From assembly GCF_003945595.2 (NCBI RefSeq), contig NW_024104448.1, positions 1,178,017 to 1,242,016 of the forward strand: a DNA stretch of 64,000 bases. The letters are read 5' to 3'. The translations under genes and the position numbers were made by a program. This stretch comes from Pipra filicauda (taxonomy: Eukaryota > Chordata > Aves > Passeriformes > Pipridae). Under the pieces are notes generated by a model that saw only the letters and a program-made list of their open reading frames with translations, made no database searches and had not been told where the DNA came from. Below, piece by piece: positions 1 to 12,200 of this stretch. The stretch's first letter is position 1, and every line of letters begins with the position of its first letter.

Positions 1-83
1 TTACCAGTATCTTTAATTTGGTCACCAGTTTTTTCTTTCGAGGAACTTAGTGGATCCCACACACACAGTAACTTCAGTAGCAG

Positions 84-135
84 ATCTGATTACTGACTGA
101 TCTAATTACTAACTAATCTCATCTCATCACTGACA
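84..135. repeat. Imperfect ~16-bp tandem repeat
   Basis: About three diverged copies of a unit resembling ATCTGATTACTGACTG lie head to tail. Each copy holds an ATTAC or ATCAC core. This looks like a small local slippage product, and nothing suggests a function. Confidence 0.45.
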
Positions 136-567
136 AGCTGCCAATCTGGCAAGGTTAGTTAACTGTAGGTTTAGTTATTTCCACTGGCTCTATCCTTTTG
201 CAATCCAGCAGAGGTTGATGGAAACCATTCCCTTTTCCTTTGGATCAGGTTCTGGTGTCAGGGTGCAGTTGGTTGCCTGTATCACCCACCCGTGGGCCCT
301 TGTCTGCATCTCAGGTCCTGATGATCTTCTGCACCACACTGGGCCCCTCTCTTGGCCTCTCACACCTCCCAGGGAGCCACTGAACTGCATGTGCCATGGT
401 TGGCAAGGGAGGGGAATTTTTAGCTTCAGTAAAAGAGTACTTCAGCTGCTAGACAAACATTAATTAATTAACCTGCTGTTCCAAAGCAAAGCACAAACCA
501 CACACACACATTAATGCTGACAGTTCACCCAGTTTGGGACAGTGCAGCTTTAATGCTTTACCTGAGG

Positions 568-615
568 CTTAACATGTCTCTTAACATGTTCTCTTAACAT
601 GTTCTCTTAACATGT
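568..615. repeat. 13-bp tandem repeat, four copies
   Basis: Four successive copies of CTTAACATGTTCT are present: the first is 12 bp, two are full length and the last is partial. Each copy contains the palindrome ACATGT. The copies are nearly identical, so the expansion is recent. Confidence 0.85.
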
Positions 616-3600
616 CATTGCTGCCTGTTGCTATGTCACTACTTGTTCACTGAAAAGAAAAACTATAGTTTCAATATTGGAATTTTTATTTTATCCTGAA
701 TAAGCTGTTCTCAGTCAATGCCGTGTCCTACATATTGGTGGGTCAGATTTCATTACTAATTTGAAGTTATCTTCCTAATAGATATGTACAATTAAATGCT
801 ACTTTGTGTTCCAGTACTGACAGGAACTCTTAGAAGAGACCTGTTCTTCTTTAGATAGGTTTTTTCCGCTCTGGAGTTTAGAATTAATTCTTATAGCAAC
901 ACTGCATTCTACTGCTATTGATATGGGAGTAGTGAATATTTACACTGTGGGTGTGAAGTATTATAAACAGATCTCTCTGGCATAACAATTCTCATCAACT
1001 TCAAAGGCCTTTGGAAGAAGCCCTGATTCTGACTACAAAATTCATTTGAATTACATCACTGTAAGGAAACAGCATGATACCTGCTGTGAAATGAATATTC
1101 CTACCATATCAATCTTTTTTAAATTTAGTATTTTAATATGACCCATGCCTGAATTCACCTTTTGCACTGCTCTGTTTGATTATAATTTTATCTATTAATC
1201 ATGTTAATCCAATAGAATCTGACTTAATCAAATGCAAGTCAATTACTTCATCAAATTATATTTTTAATGAAAGACATTTTTTAAGATTGAATACCAATTA
1301 GGGATGTGTTTAGAGAAGTGTGGCTTTCTTTAGACCATGGGAACATTTGACTCTCCCCTGAGAAGGTAATTTTCATATCCACTTGCAGGTCAAGTATTTT
1401 GAAGAACACTTCTGAGCAGGCACTGAACTCCCAGCAGACAGTTGTTGCCTGTGCACACAGGCACTGTCCCACCTGAAAAATATCTGCTGTCTGATCACAG
1501 GGAGGGATTAGGCTGGGTAGACTTTAAAGAATAGATCAGGATTTGCCACATGGGAAATAGGATTAAGAGGAAGACTACGCTGGCCAGTCAGTGGTTGCAA
1601 ACCTGGGTTATGACAATCAAATGTACCAACCTCAAAAACGCCTGAATATTCAGGTCCCTGACCCACAAAAGCTTTGCTCAGAAAAGCTTCCCTGTCCATA
1701 ACAGCAAATTTTCTATCCCTTTAATTCCCCTGCAGCTAAAACTCAGGAGGACAAATCTTTGTGTTTTATGAATTCATTTCTGCCCCCATTTGACCAACTT
1801 CCATGAAATCATAAACAAAAAATCAAGCTATGGAACATTATGTAGTAATTAGTCATGCTTTCCTTCTGTTTTACCATCTGATGGCTGAGATAATGATGAG
1901 TAATTTATCTGATAGAGGAAGAATGATAAACATGGTAAATCCAGCCTTCTAAATTCAATGTGTGAAGACATCATCTTCACACCTCTTTCTGTTTTAGTCA
2001 TACCTCTTCAGTTCTGATTTGTTTGGGTGTCCTGCAGCCTCCTGCATTCCAGCCTTGCTTCCCTGGCAGCTCTGAGAGCAATGGCTTGGGCTGCAGGCAG
2101 GTCCATGGACCAGCCTTTTCAGGGTGCAGAATCTGGTCATCCAGCCCAATATCCCTTCCCTTGTTATTGACAGAGTATAAAATAGTCTGTCTACTAAAAC
2201 AGGCTTCCTAAGTCTGTTTTAAGCCCTGTTCCTTTCCATGAGGCCCTGGTGGTACCGTGATACACAAGTTCTGCAGGAAGGAGAGGTGGTTGCTGTTGAA
2301 GACAGACACAGAAATGCAGCACGAGCACACAGACCCTTCCCTGGCAGTGACAGCACAGACTGGGAGGTTCATTAAAACGAAGGCCAAGCAAGACAATGCT
2401 CTTTAGATACCTACGCTCACGGGCAAAGCACACCTGGCATGAAGTACCTGAGCAGGTTCCCTGGGGGGAGAGGGAGCACTGCCCCGAGCACGGGTGTCCC
2501 TGCAGAGCTGTGAGGGACCTGCACAGGGTGCACATCCACCAGGGGGGAACCCCTGCCCAGCTGAGGGAGAATAAAGGGAAACATTTCCCTGGCCATCCAA
2601 ACCAACCCAACATCAGGAAACCTGTTACACTGCTGAGGGAATCCGAGCACCTCAGTATTGGGAATACACGAGGGAGAGCTTGTGGCAATCACAGTCTCAG
2701 AGAAATTTGTCATTTACACTTAATAGTTTTGAGGATTAATAGATTTTAGATTTTTTTTGCCTTTTTCCCCCCTTTTTTTTTGTTTGTTTCATTTTCCAGG
2801 TGAGGCACTTGATCAACTTCATTAGACCTTGAATTAGACAATAGCCAGTATGAAACCTCTGGCTCCAAAATGTACCAGGACTAACTGCTTGCAGGAAGGA
2901 AGGACCAGCTTCACACTTGTTCCTCTCTACTATACGTCTCATTTTTCCTTCTTACTGGAACATGCCAACCCCATCCTTGGTCCTGTCTTAAAATATTCTC
3001 GTTTTCAGTGCAAACATTTGATATATGATGCAATTATTCTGTTGTGTGAATGTCACTGAACTAAAATCTTTCAACACATTGAGCTTTTAAATGGCATTTT
3101 CTAGGTCCTAAGAAGGCAGTGCTTTCTTTCTAGGATGAATTTGAAATCTTTTGGTTCAGTATTTGTGCTACACAGCCAACCAGAAGGGAGTCTGATTGGA
3201 GACTGGGGCTGATATCCCTCTAATTATAAACAGAGGACTTGGAAGGCTGTAAATTCAAACTTTGAATTTATATAGCAAAGCTAACACTGAGAATGTAAAC
3301 GACTTGGTTTAGAGTGACCTAAAACACAAAATACATTTTGTCTGCAGATACACTGCAAGCAAAGGAGCAACATTTCAAATAAACTAGCCTTTATAAATGA
3401 AATTTGATCTTTTGCATTAATACTGACAAATAATTAATACCTTGCTAAAGAAGTCATCTCAAGTTTTATTACTAATCTCCACTTTGAAGTAAATGACCAA
3501 GGCTGTCCACACTGATTGGGTTTGGCTTTCCTCACCAGCTAAGCAGTCATTTTCGAATCATCATGTCTGTTTAATCACTGTGATTAGAATGAAAATAATT

Positions 3601-4122
3601 TGAGTTATAAAACCGCTGTAATGTTCTAAATTCTTTTACACAAAAAAAAAAGAATATTCTTAATTTGCTGTTAGTTTAACCTAAATAAATATTAAGCAGC
3701 AGAGACACTTGGGGCTTTTGAAAGAAATGGTGCCAGTCAGCCAGAGCTCAGGTTTTCTCACAAAACTGATTGATGGCATGTAGACTAGTAAACAATCTAT
3801 TTTGCAGCTCCTAACAGCTCCATAATGCCCTTGTTTTTCCAGTACCTGGATTGCCAGTCCAGGATTGCCGTGGAACCCCTGGGCTGGAGCCCAGCCCAGC
3901 CCAGGCACGGCTGCTCCTGCTGGGCACGACCCTGTGCCCAGAGCTCGGGGCAGAGCTGCACCTCACACAGGCAGAGCTCAGCGTGCCCGGGCACACCAGG
4001 CTGGCACTCACCTGGTAAAAGAGTGACTCAGGTACGAGACTGTTTTGTGTCATGGTTCAGGTGCCAGAAACACTGTGAAAACCAGGTATTTTCCTTATAT
4101 CTGTGCACACTTTTCTGGATTT

Positions 4123-4127
4123 GCACT
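4123..4127. repeat. Target-site duplication, left copy (GCACT)
   Basis: The five bases directly before the LTR at 4128 are GCACT. They match the five bases directly after its end (5398-5402) exactly. The pair marks the staggered cut made at integration. Confidence 0.85.
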
Positions 4128-5397
4128 TGTCGTGGTTTGAATCTTGTTTTCCCCCAGAGGCTAAGAAAAGTGGTAGACCCCAAGGGGTGGAAACCCCTGG
4201 AAGTTTTGAAGTTCTGTCCAATGGGCGCTCCTGCAAAAATGTCAACATTCCACAAGCTCACCGGAAGAGATGAGTTGTAGGTTTTGGGTTGTTGTTAGAA
4301 GTGGTGGCCATGTTGTAGAGCCACGAGGAGGGGGCTCTGAGCCCCTCGGGCCTCTGGGGCCTCCCAGCCCCTGGCTGGGGGGGATTGCAGAGACTTGGAA
4401 CAGTGCTAGACTGGGCTAAGTGTCTGTAGTTATGCCAGGAGATGTTTTCTTTCTCCATGGGCGCAGAGCAGCAGCCGACACTGACCAGAGAAACGGTGGC
4501 AGAGAGCCAGGACAGATAAAGACCTGAACTGAAGAAGCAGCAGAAACAACATGCAGCACCGCAGAGAAGACTCCTGGAAAGGAAGAGAGAGAGAGAGAGA
4601 GCAGCTGAGAGACAGAGTTCTGGGGGTAAGACTGATATCAGATTCCCCCAAACTCCTTTGAGATCCCTCTGAGAAAAGAGGGACATGGACTCCTATTTTG
4701 GAGAGCAGTTTTGGACATGCAGCACCGGAGAGAGAGAGGAGCTGAGAAGCTCAGAGCGTCCCGGAGCTGGACCGGGACGGCCAGATGGAATGTGGGGGGA
4801 GTTGACCTTGGCTCCCCCCTCGCACTGCTGCCACGGTGGCAGCCTGAGAGACAGGGCACAGAGGCCATGCAAGGAACTTGAATCTCCTGGAGATACCAGA
4901 CCGTCACGAAGACCCCCCCGTGCCTTCGTGATATGACGTGGTGAAACGACCTTGTCTGGGGTTACGAAGCCCACGGAAGACCCCTTTGCCTGCGTCAAGG
5001 GGCCAAGGGAGAGTTTGGATACCTCCCTCATGAGTGCTGGCAGAAATCCAGCTATCAGCTGCTGCATGTGGAGAAGACAGACAGAACCTGCTGCCTCAGA
5101 AGACGCTGCTGCTTAAGGACTAGAAGAGATCTGTCCTTCTTTCCCTCCTGGACTTTTATTTGGAGGGGAGAAGAGATCTGATCATTGTAAATACATATGT
5201 CATGGTAGAGATAGTTTGTGATCATGTGTATAATGTGATGTTATATTTATTTGTACAGTCATTGTAATATATTCCCTTTCCCCCATTTGGAGTCTGGTGT
5301 GTTTTGTCTGGAAAAACCCATCTCACATTAGGTTGAGATGTGGGAGGGGGGAATGGAGCTAGGGAATTGGATTTTGGGGCTATCTCAAACCATGACA
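4128..5397 (+). mobile_element. Complete solo LTR of an endogenous retrovirus
   Basis: This is one complete long terminal repeat with no internal viral genes, the usual product of recombination between two LTRs. It begins TGTCGTGGTTTGA and ends TCAAACCATGACA. These form a 13-bp terminal inverted repeat with one mismatch and the TG...CA ends expected of retroviral integration. A perfect 5-bp duplication flanks it. Five bases fits ERVL-type or some class I elements better than the 6-bp duplications typical of class II. At 1,270 bp it is long for an LTR. Inside are a short (GA)n run (4583-4600) and a repeated 13-mer (4549-4561 and 4715-4727). The plus orientation is tentative: a poly(A)-signal variant (AATATA) followed by a GT-rich stretch lies about 110-130 bp from the right end, where R/U5 would be expected. 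I see no clear TATA box. Open frames inside it are chance. Confidence 0.85.
4583..4600. repeat. (GA)n microsatellite inside the LTR
   Basis: A short uninterrupted AG/GA dinucleotide run lies within the solo LTR. It is probably part of the element rather than a later expansion. Confidence 0.7.
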
Positions 5398-5402
5398 GCA
5401 CT
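5398..5402. repeat. Target-site duplication, right copy (GCACT)
   Basis: This is an exact copy of the five bases at 4123-4127. It directly follows the CA end of the solo LTR. Confidence 0.85.
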
Positions 5403-6304
5403 GGAATGCCCAAGGTATTGGTAACCCAAGCACTCCCAGGCACAGTTTACCATTTGTTGGAATGGTGAGAAGAACCATAAAACTTTTCAAGCTTTGCAAA
5501 ATTTCTGAGCAAAAATATTTCCTCTCTCAAGGCTCTAAACAATCAAAAAAATCCTTATAGCCCAGGACCAAATACCAAATCCTGGTTAGCACAAAGCAGG
5601 GCAAAATAAAACTATCCAAAGCAGCTGCAATTAACTTCAGAACTCTACAGAATCTAAATATACTGAATGACTTTTGTGGGGGTTACACAAACTCATCCTC
5701 TAAAAACACACATACAGAAAGAAATCAAGTAAAAAAACTCAGTATATACATTGACTCACTGAATTATGCTGTTTTGGAAAAGGGTGTCCTGCAAAGCAAA
5801 GCCTCATGGAGCGTCCCTTCAAAGGAAACTAAATCTGTAAACATTCTTCAGCTCAGTGTCACAGCAATTTCTGTTTATTTTGCAAGTGTACATTACATCA
5901 GTGTTTCAGTCCTTTGCCAGAGCCACTGACTGTTCAACCAGAATTACACCTTCTTGAAGCAGTAACCACTGATTTAGCCGAAGATTAACATGCACTTATT
6001 TTTTTTGTCAACTAATATATTGAATAGATTTATATAGAAAATAAAGGCTATTACAGTATGTAATTAACTCAGAAATATTCTCAAGGCTTAACTGTCCAAT
6101 GCAGTGACCAAACAATAAATTTATGTTTTCATTAGCCATGTTAGTGCTGTTGGAATTGGGCACAAGTTTCTGCAGGGTCATCACACACCAAAAATCCACA
6201 CAAAATTCCAATTTTCTTAGTCAGTTTTTAATTCTGATGAACATTCCAGCCCGCTCCCACCCCCCAAGTTCTTAGCGATTATATTCTTTCTGAAAGCCTT
6301 TTTC

Positions 6305-6325
6305 TCAGTCAGTGACAGTGACTGA
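6305..6325. repeat. 7-bp inverted repeat
   Basis: TCAGTCA (6305-6311) and TGACTGA (6319-6325) are perfect complements separated by seven bases. The inverted repeat lies 60 bp upstream of a longer one. Confidence 0.6.
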
Positions 6326-6384
6326 AGGGTGTTGGCACCTCTCGGTGACTTTGCTATTTTAGCAGGTTTGGGATAAAGCAACTT

Positions 6385-6414
6385 GGTTACTCGGTGCTGT
6401 AAAACCGAGTAACC
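6385..6414. repeat. Perfect 10-bp hairpin
   Basis: GGTTACTCGG (6385-6394) and CCGAGTAACC (6405-6414) are perfectly complementary and enclose a 10-base loop. The stem contains one CpG. It could be a structured RNA element or a paired protein-binding site. No known family is recognised. Confidence 0.7.
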
Positions 6415-6711
6415 TTCTGCTCACCTGCTACCCTGATTTTTTTGCAGAATTTGGTTCTAAATTTGTTCTCATTTATACAGCTCTGGGTTTTTTCCCACCT
6501 TCCCCCCTTTCCTGCACCGCTTTGTTTTGGGGATGTGCAGCCAGCTGTTATCACAGGTCACTGGTGCACAAGAAAAATGAAAAGTCTGCTTAAATATTGC
6601 CTGTTAGTGCTGCAGTACTTGGAGCTCCCCCAAATGATCCCTACTCTCATTTACGTGACCTAGTTAATTTTCCCCTCAACGCTTTCAAACAGAAACCCGT
6701 CACTGGGTCTG

Positions 6712-6968
6712 AGCGAACAATCCCAGCCTCACCCCGGGCTCGCATTTCCATCCCCAAGTAGTTTCCCTTCCCCGGTCCCTGCCCAGCAAACCCTCCCCGT
6801 GCCGGCTCCCGCAGCCGGGCTGTGCTGCCATCCCAAACTCACCTGGGTGCGCTTCTGCGGCACAAAAGGATCCCTCCCTCCCTCCCTCCCTCTCTAACCC
6901 CGGCTGAGGGCGATTAAGCTGCGCGATTCTCTGGGGCCCGGGGCCCTTTAGCAGAAGAGTTTTGCTTT
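6712..6968 (-). promoter_or_regulatory. CpG-rich patch, possible promoter / first exon
   Basis: By hand I count about 16 CpG dinucleotides in roughly 260 bp, while the DNA on either side has very few. Read on the minus strand, the patch contains CAGGTGAGT, a perfect splice-donor consensus, with the last exon base at 6843. In that reading the putative exon part (6843 upward) would be a CpG-rich 5' leader that includes a GGGA repeat. A 93-codon minus-strand frame (6700-6981) covers it but resembles no protein I know. An untranslated first exon of a noncoding or distant coding transcript is the most natural guess. This is inference from composition and one motif. Confidence 0.35.
6871..6895. repeat. 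(TCCC)n polypyrimidine run
   Basis: About five to six copies of TCCC give a pure pyrimidine stretch inside the CpG-rich patch. The opposite strand is GGGA-rich and could form G-quadruplex or triplex structures. Confidence 0.75.
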
Positions 6969-8875
6969 TCCACCCGGCCAAGTGCTAATTTTGTGCATGT
7001 CAGTACACAAGTGTCTGAGCAGTTCCATTCACAACAGTCAGACTACTTACATACTAAGGATTAATTACACATTGAAGACAGATTTGCCAGTGATTGCCAT
7101 TAATTGCGGCTGCAGTGATTTGGGTCCTTCCATGAGAGTCAGCATAAGTGCACATGCCTTCTTTGCAAAAGTTTCTGGAATATTCTCAACTCCAAACATA
7201 ATGGAAAACGACAAATTAAAACAATACTGTATTTTAATCATGTGTCTTCTAGGACTGTTCCAAATATAGCATTTTCCTTTAATTTCTGCAAAGGGCTCAG
7301 CAGATGTGTGTGGTGGAGGCAGACTGAGATGGAGAGAAAGGAAGGAAATGCAGGGCTAATAATGATATAAAGAGATTTAGACTTTTAGGAGTCAAGTCAA
7401 TTTTCATCCTGATTGATCATAACCAAATACAATAATTGCCAGTTAAAATACCACTCCAAGAGGGCTCAGTGCTGTAAGGCAGCATCAGAAAAGCTCAGCT
7501 TCAGCCACCATCTGCTAACAAGGCTCCTTTCACGAGCCAGGGCTTTGCATGAAATGGTCCTAAATCGTAGGCAAACAAATATGGAAGCTTTGTTAGAACA
7601 AGGCTGCATTTCCCAGCCTGACACGTTCCTGACACCCATCACCGAGGGCCCACTCTGAGAGCAGGAAAAACACCGAGCTTTGCTTTTAGTGAGCCCTTCT
7701 GAAAAGGTGCCAGAATTTCTTTTCTTTAATATTACTCTTCCTTTGAGCCTGTTTTCCTGTCACAACACAGCCACGTGGTTGGGACAAGGTGCTCCTTGTG
7801 TGTGTGGGTTGCTGTCAGACACACAAAGGTGTGTCTGACACCCAAAGGTGCTCAGATCTGGAGCTCAGGGAAGGAAGGAGAACATTGCACCTGCTTCTTT
7901 CACATTCTTTCCTCAGCCTTTTTTCTTTTTTTTTCCAGTAATAAAAAATGTATAACTGGGAATTCAGAACATCTCAGACCTTCACTTCAGATATCCTGCA
8001 TAGATTTTAGTCATGTTTTGGTGTAACCGGCAACAAAATTGTACTTATTGATTGCTGCCATTAAAATTCACTGATCTGCTACACCAAAGCCAGGTAACAT
8101 GCTTTGAGCTGGTAATGGTTCATCAGGGAAAAGGAAACCTTCTCTGGTGCCTTATCCAAACTTAACAAGCAGATTTTTTTTAGAACAGCAATGAAAATTA
8201 TCAGTTCAGCTCACATGGTACCTGAATGGTGAAGATGTGGGTTTATATTATGACATATTTATATCTATGCAATAAATTTTGTTATAACTTTTCTCTGATA
8301 GCTAATGATTATCTAAAACATCCTTATCCTAAAGAATCACAATTTCTAAAATAAACCCCAATCAATATTTTTATTTGTCTAATTTATATTCAACTTGCCA
8401 TATTATCAATTAGAACAGTATGCAAAAAAATTTCCACTTTTAAGTTTTGACAAAGAAAATTCATCTTTCTAATGACTATATGAAAAATTAAAAGTAAACA
8501 CATATATTAATTTATAGCTATTTATCCATAATTAAACCAATGTCTAAGTGTCTCTGTGTATAGCTAAAAGACACAAGGAAATGAGAAATGTATAGTTTAT
8601 CTATACACATAATAAAAGCAAAATAAATACAGGCTAGTCATTTTATATTATCCTTTTGATCTCAGGCTACCAGTGGAAGACATAATCTTTTATTTATATT
8701 ATGTGAGGTAAAATTTTGAGACAGGATTTTCTGTGTCTATCTTCCTGCTCACTCCATAATTAAGCCTGTAGGGCTGCATGGTTTAGTTTTTAATGCTGTA
8801 CTTGTCAATGTCTGTTACCACTAATTTAAAGTTCACAGCTCCATATATCATAAAAATATGAGGGCAGACCAATTT
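6969..8875. other. Unique noncoding DNA, no gene seen
   Basis: AT-rich sequence, increasingly so from 8160 to 8700, with many ATTA and TTAT strings. No exon, RNA gene or transposon is recognised. Confidence 0.6.
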
Positions 8876-8896
8876 TTATATATATATATATATATA
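8876..8896. repeat. (TA)n microsatellite
   Basis: About ten uninterrupted TA dinucleotides are followed by an A/C-rich tract. Confidence 0.85.
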
Positions 8897-11639
8897 CAAA
8901 AAAACAACCAACAAAACAACACCCCCGTTTTGAGTTGAGGGGGTAGCGAAGTTTTCCTGTGTCTTCTCTTGATGATTTCGTTTCAAACAGAGCTGATTTA
9001 CAGAGAGCACAAAGCTCTAGTGACATGTGCTTTCCTCCACACCTCCATATCTTCCCCCATATATATCTATCTATCTATATGATTAGGATAAAATCATTGC
9101 CTTCATTAGTATGTTAGCCTGTTTAATTTAGCTCCAAACTTGCTAACACAGTCACTCCTACCAAGATCAACTATGACACTCACTATGAAGAAAAAGCACC
9201 TCTCATTTTCCACAAAACATTACAAGGTCAGATCCGTGCCTTTCATCTCTTCCCACCTTCACCAGACTGAACAATAGGCAGCAACAATCCTGTGATATCC
9301 ACAACTAATTTATCCCACAAGAAGACAGGTAGCACTCTGAACAGCCCTGCTGCCTGAATAGGTGCAGTAAATAAGCAGCTTAATGGTAGCCTTTCAGGCA
9401 GGAGGGCAACATATCACAGCATGGCATTTTTATAATCTTCCTGGCATGCCTACAGCCAGGAGCACAGAGCCAGCGCATGTTCCCTCTTCTGTCGGGCTCA
9501 GGATGCACGGAATCGTTAGGCTGTGACACATTGTGCCTTTAAGCAAGTTTAACTGTTTTATATCCCCTCTGATCTACAGCTTTGTACATCTGTTAAGTTG
9601 TCTCTTAAACTTCAGTCAGCACATCTGTAGATCTGCTCTCTCTGAAGCTCATTGCGTGGCTTGGGTTTTGTGGTGTTTCTTTGTATCTGTCCAGTGTTTA
9701 TTTGCAAGGAATCCCTTTTGGATCAGTGAACTCTGAGCTGGAGCAAGAGACCACAGTTATATTGAAATGGGACACCTTCATCTGGCAGGAATCGAATGGG
9801 ACACTAGGAACTTATTCCAATAACTTGAATTAGAAATGGGTGAAGTAAATCCCCTTTTCTTTATGTCTCTGAGCAGAGGAAATGTCTTCTCCCCACCCAA
9901 AGATGTTTTCTCTAGAGGCATAAAGGAGCCAGTTACTGGACTTGTCTCCCGGAGTGCCCCAGGAGCACTGATGAAATGGCCCCAATCAGGGATAGATGCA
10001 CGAATTTGGAGGTGCACTGACTACCCTCTTAACCTCCCGATGATGTTGGCAGGATTTCAGATCCTGTTACATGTCAAGTGGCCTCTCTGACAGGAGGCAG
10101 CCCTTGCCAGTCAGCAGTCCCCAAAACTGCTGCACAGAGCCTGATGCAGGTAGTGCTGCATCAGCCAGCACTGAGCCAGCAAAGCAGGAAGCCCTTGGGA
10201 TCCTAGAAACACAGAAGTCCTCTGCAAAGGAGTGTCTGTCAGTCCTACGGCAGCCTGAGGATGCCTGCAGAGGGGCTGATACTAAATTTATTCTATACCA
10301 CTCTTTTATTGTGTTATACTGTGCATTGAAAGCCTTCATAGAAATTGCAGGCATATGGAAAGAGCACCTGAGTGGTCCCCAGTATAGCAGGTTTGGATAA
10401 TGCAGAGACTGGTTGATGACATTTAAAGGTCCCTGTAAGCATAAATTCAAAGTCAGAAGGACCTCACAGCTTCTACCACACAGCCACTGCCATGCAACAA
10501 TGCTACAGTAAACCTTAGGCTAAAATAGTTCTCTCTGCATGCACTTGCCAGCTTGCCTTCTGCATTTTTTTTTCTTGAGGAGCTTTTCCAAGTGAGGAAA
10601 TACTGCAAATAAATAATGTAGAAGGTTATGAATCTTTAGATTTATTCCTACCTTGTATTGAAAGGTATGAACTGTTATTTTGCCAGTGCAAAGTTATAAA
10701 CGGGCCCTTATAAACTGGTAACAGAAGCCTTTATTCAGCCAACATCATCAGTGGATGTGTGCAAGTAGTTCTGGTCAACACTGGTGTCAGTGACAGAATT
10801 TCCCATTATCTTTTTAATAAATAAGAGAAACTGAGGCACTAAATGTTTGTTTTACTGCAGGATAGATTCTTTTGAGATCCTACCCAGATATGGGTACAGC
10901 TTTTAGTTACTATTCTGCCAAGATATCAGTGAAATTACATAACTATCCACTTAAAAATACCTCTAGAAAATTACATTAAGCTACAGAAACTTCTTTTTTA
11001 TTATTCTCACAGTTGGGATTTCAACCACTCTTATAAAATATCTCCACTTCAAACCTAGAGGCCCAAGAACTGGAATAGAAGCCTTCAGGTTAGACTAGAT
11101 CAAACGAGACCACAGGCAGGTCTGGGAGGAAGTGTGTGTTTGTCAGAATTCCTCTGATGCAACAGCTCTTTATCTTGAGGTGGAGTTTGTGCTGGACAAG
11201 TGAGAAAGAAAAAGAGAGGCTTCTGCCCAGGTTTCCTCACCAGGATGCTCTCACACCCTTTGCCACCCTGACAAACGTGAACACTTGATTTATCTGTGTT
11301 TCCTGATCACTAAGAGGTGTCATCACTCCCTTTTCCCAGCACAGACACTCAGCTGCCAAGTTTGGCTCTTTAACCAACTCCTGAGCAGTTGGAGTTGCCC
11401 AGAGGAGTTTCCTCTTTCCTCCTCTGTGACACCTTTCACGCTCTCCCCAAAATGATACCCTGTGTTTATATATGATGGATTTTCCAGAACACTGAGAACA
11501 GACTTCTTAGTGCAGCATCATTACCCCTTTGCTTGGCACAGAAGTAGAAAAGAGCTTGTCTGAGCTGGCAACCATCAAGCTTTACAGTCTAACAAGTTCC
11601 ACTACTATAATGAAAATCCAAAGACCTGGAAACAATATA
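8897..11639. other. Unique noncoding DNA, no gene seen
   Basis: Mixed-composition unique sequence with a small TCTA run near 9065-9080. Short open frames between 9530 and 10450 occur on both strands and show no domain. Confidence 0.6.
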
Positions 11640-12200
11640 CAGAGCTTCCTTGACTAATTTTATTATGCAGACACATTTAATAGCTCCTGTTACAATCACA
11701 TTTATAGCAGGAAAACAGTATTGGATTGTGACTATCACACTAAATCGACATGGATTATCAGTCATTAAAAAGGAACAAAATTAGCAGCAAGCAGTAATAT
11801 TTTACACTTATCAAATCTACAGCTGGTCAAGGTTCATTACAACACTGTGCAATAAAGTCAGGAAGCATTGGCTCATTCTACAGAACATTTAAATCTCTAT
11901 TGTATTTGTGTAGGATATAATTTCTGATAGCAATAAAGCCTAATAAAAGTTACACCCCGATGAATAAAGTGTTAATAAATTGACCCAAGACATTTAAATG
12001 GCTAATTATATTTGAGATAAAGGAGGATTCACTTGTTTCTATAGATTGTTTGAAGCTGTACTCGAACCAACTGCAAAATTATTTTATATAAATATATCTG
12101 TGGTATAAAATATTAATAATTCTAGCTCCTTTTTCAATAGATTAATAATTAATCAGAATTTCCTAACACATTTCCTATTCATCAAATGACTCATACCTCT
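11640..12200. promoter_or_regulatory. Candidate conserved noncoding element
   Basis: The segment is very AT-rich and full of ATTA/TAAT homeodomain-type cores (for example around 11770-11800 and 12110-12155). It has little simple-sequence repetition and no transposon signature. This texture is common in long-conserved vertebrate enhancers. Conservation itself is not visible in one sequence, so the call is weak. Confidence 0.22.

Larger units (their letters stand above)
1..4122. other. Unique noncoding DNA, no gene seen
   Basis: I see no exon, RNA gene or recognisable transposon here. The sequence is mostly AT-rich, with a GC-richer part around 2440-2560 and 3860-4015. The second GC-richer part has a few CpG sites and ends in a consensus splice-donor string read on the minus strand (4006-4015), which alone is not enough to call an exon. 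Stretches near 1100-1300 and 3360-3480 are rich in ATTA/TAAT cores and look like possible conserved noncoding DNA. The longest frame (164 codons, minus strand, 2194-2688) has no recognisable domain, and other frames overlap it on both strands. Confidence 0.6.
5403..6711. other. Unique noncoding DNA, no gene seen
   Basis: AT-rich unique sequence follows the LTR. I find no exon or transposon. The right half holds two short perfect inverted repeats, annotated separately. Confidence 0.6.

Noticed and set aside
2194..2749. Frames of 98-164 codons on both strands
   Set aside because: Several overlapping frames on both strands in a GC-richer patch are expected by chance. None resembles a known protein.
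3870..4018. GC-rich stretch ending in a minus-strand splice-donor consensus
   Set aside because: Only about six CpG sites, and a single donor motif is common by chance. The evidence is weaker than for the 6.7-kb patch.
10830..10870. GAGAAACTGAGGCAC string reminiscent of a MIR-type SINE
   Set aside because: Only about 15 bases match and the neighbouring conserved MIR core is not seen.
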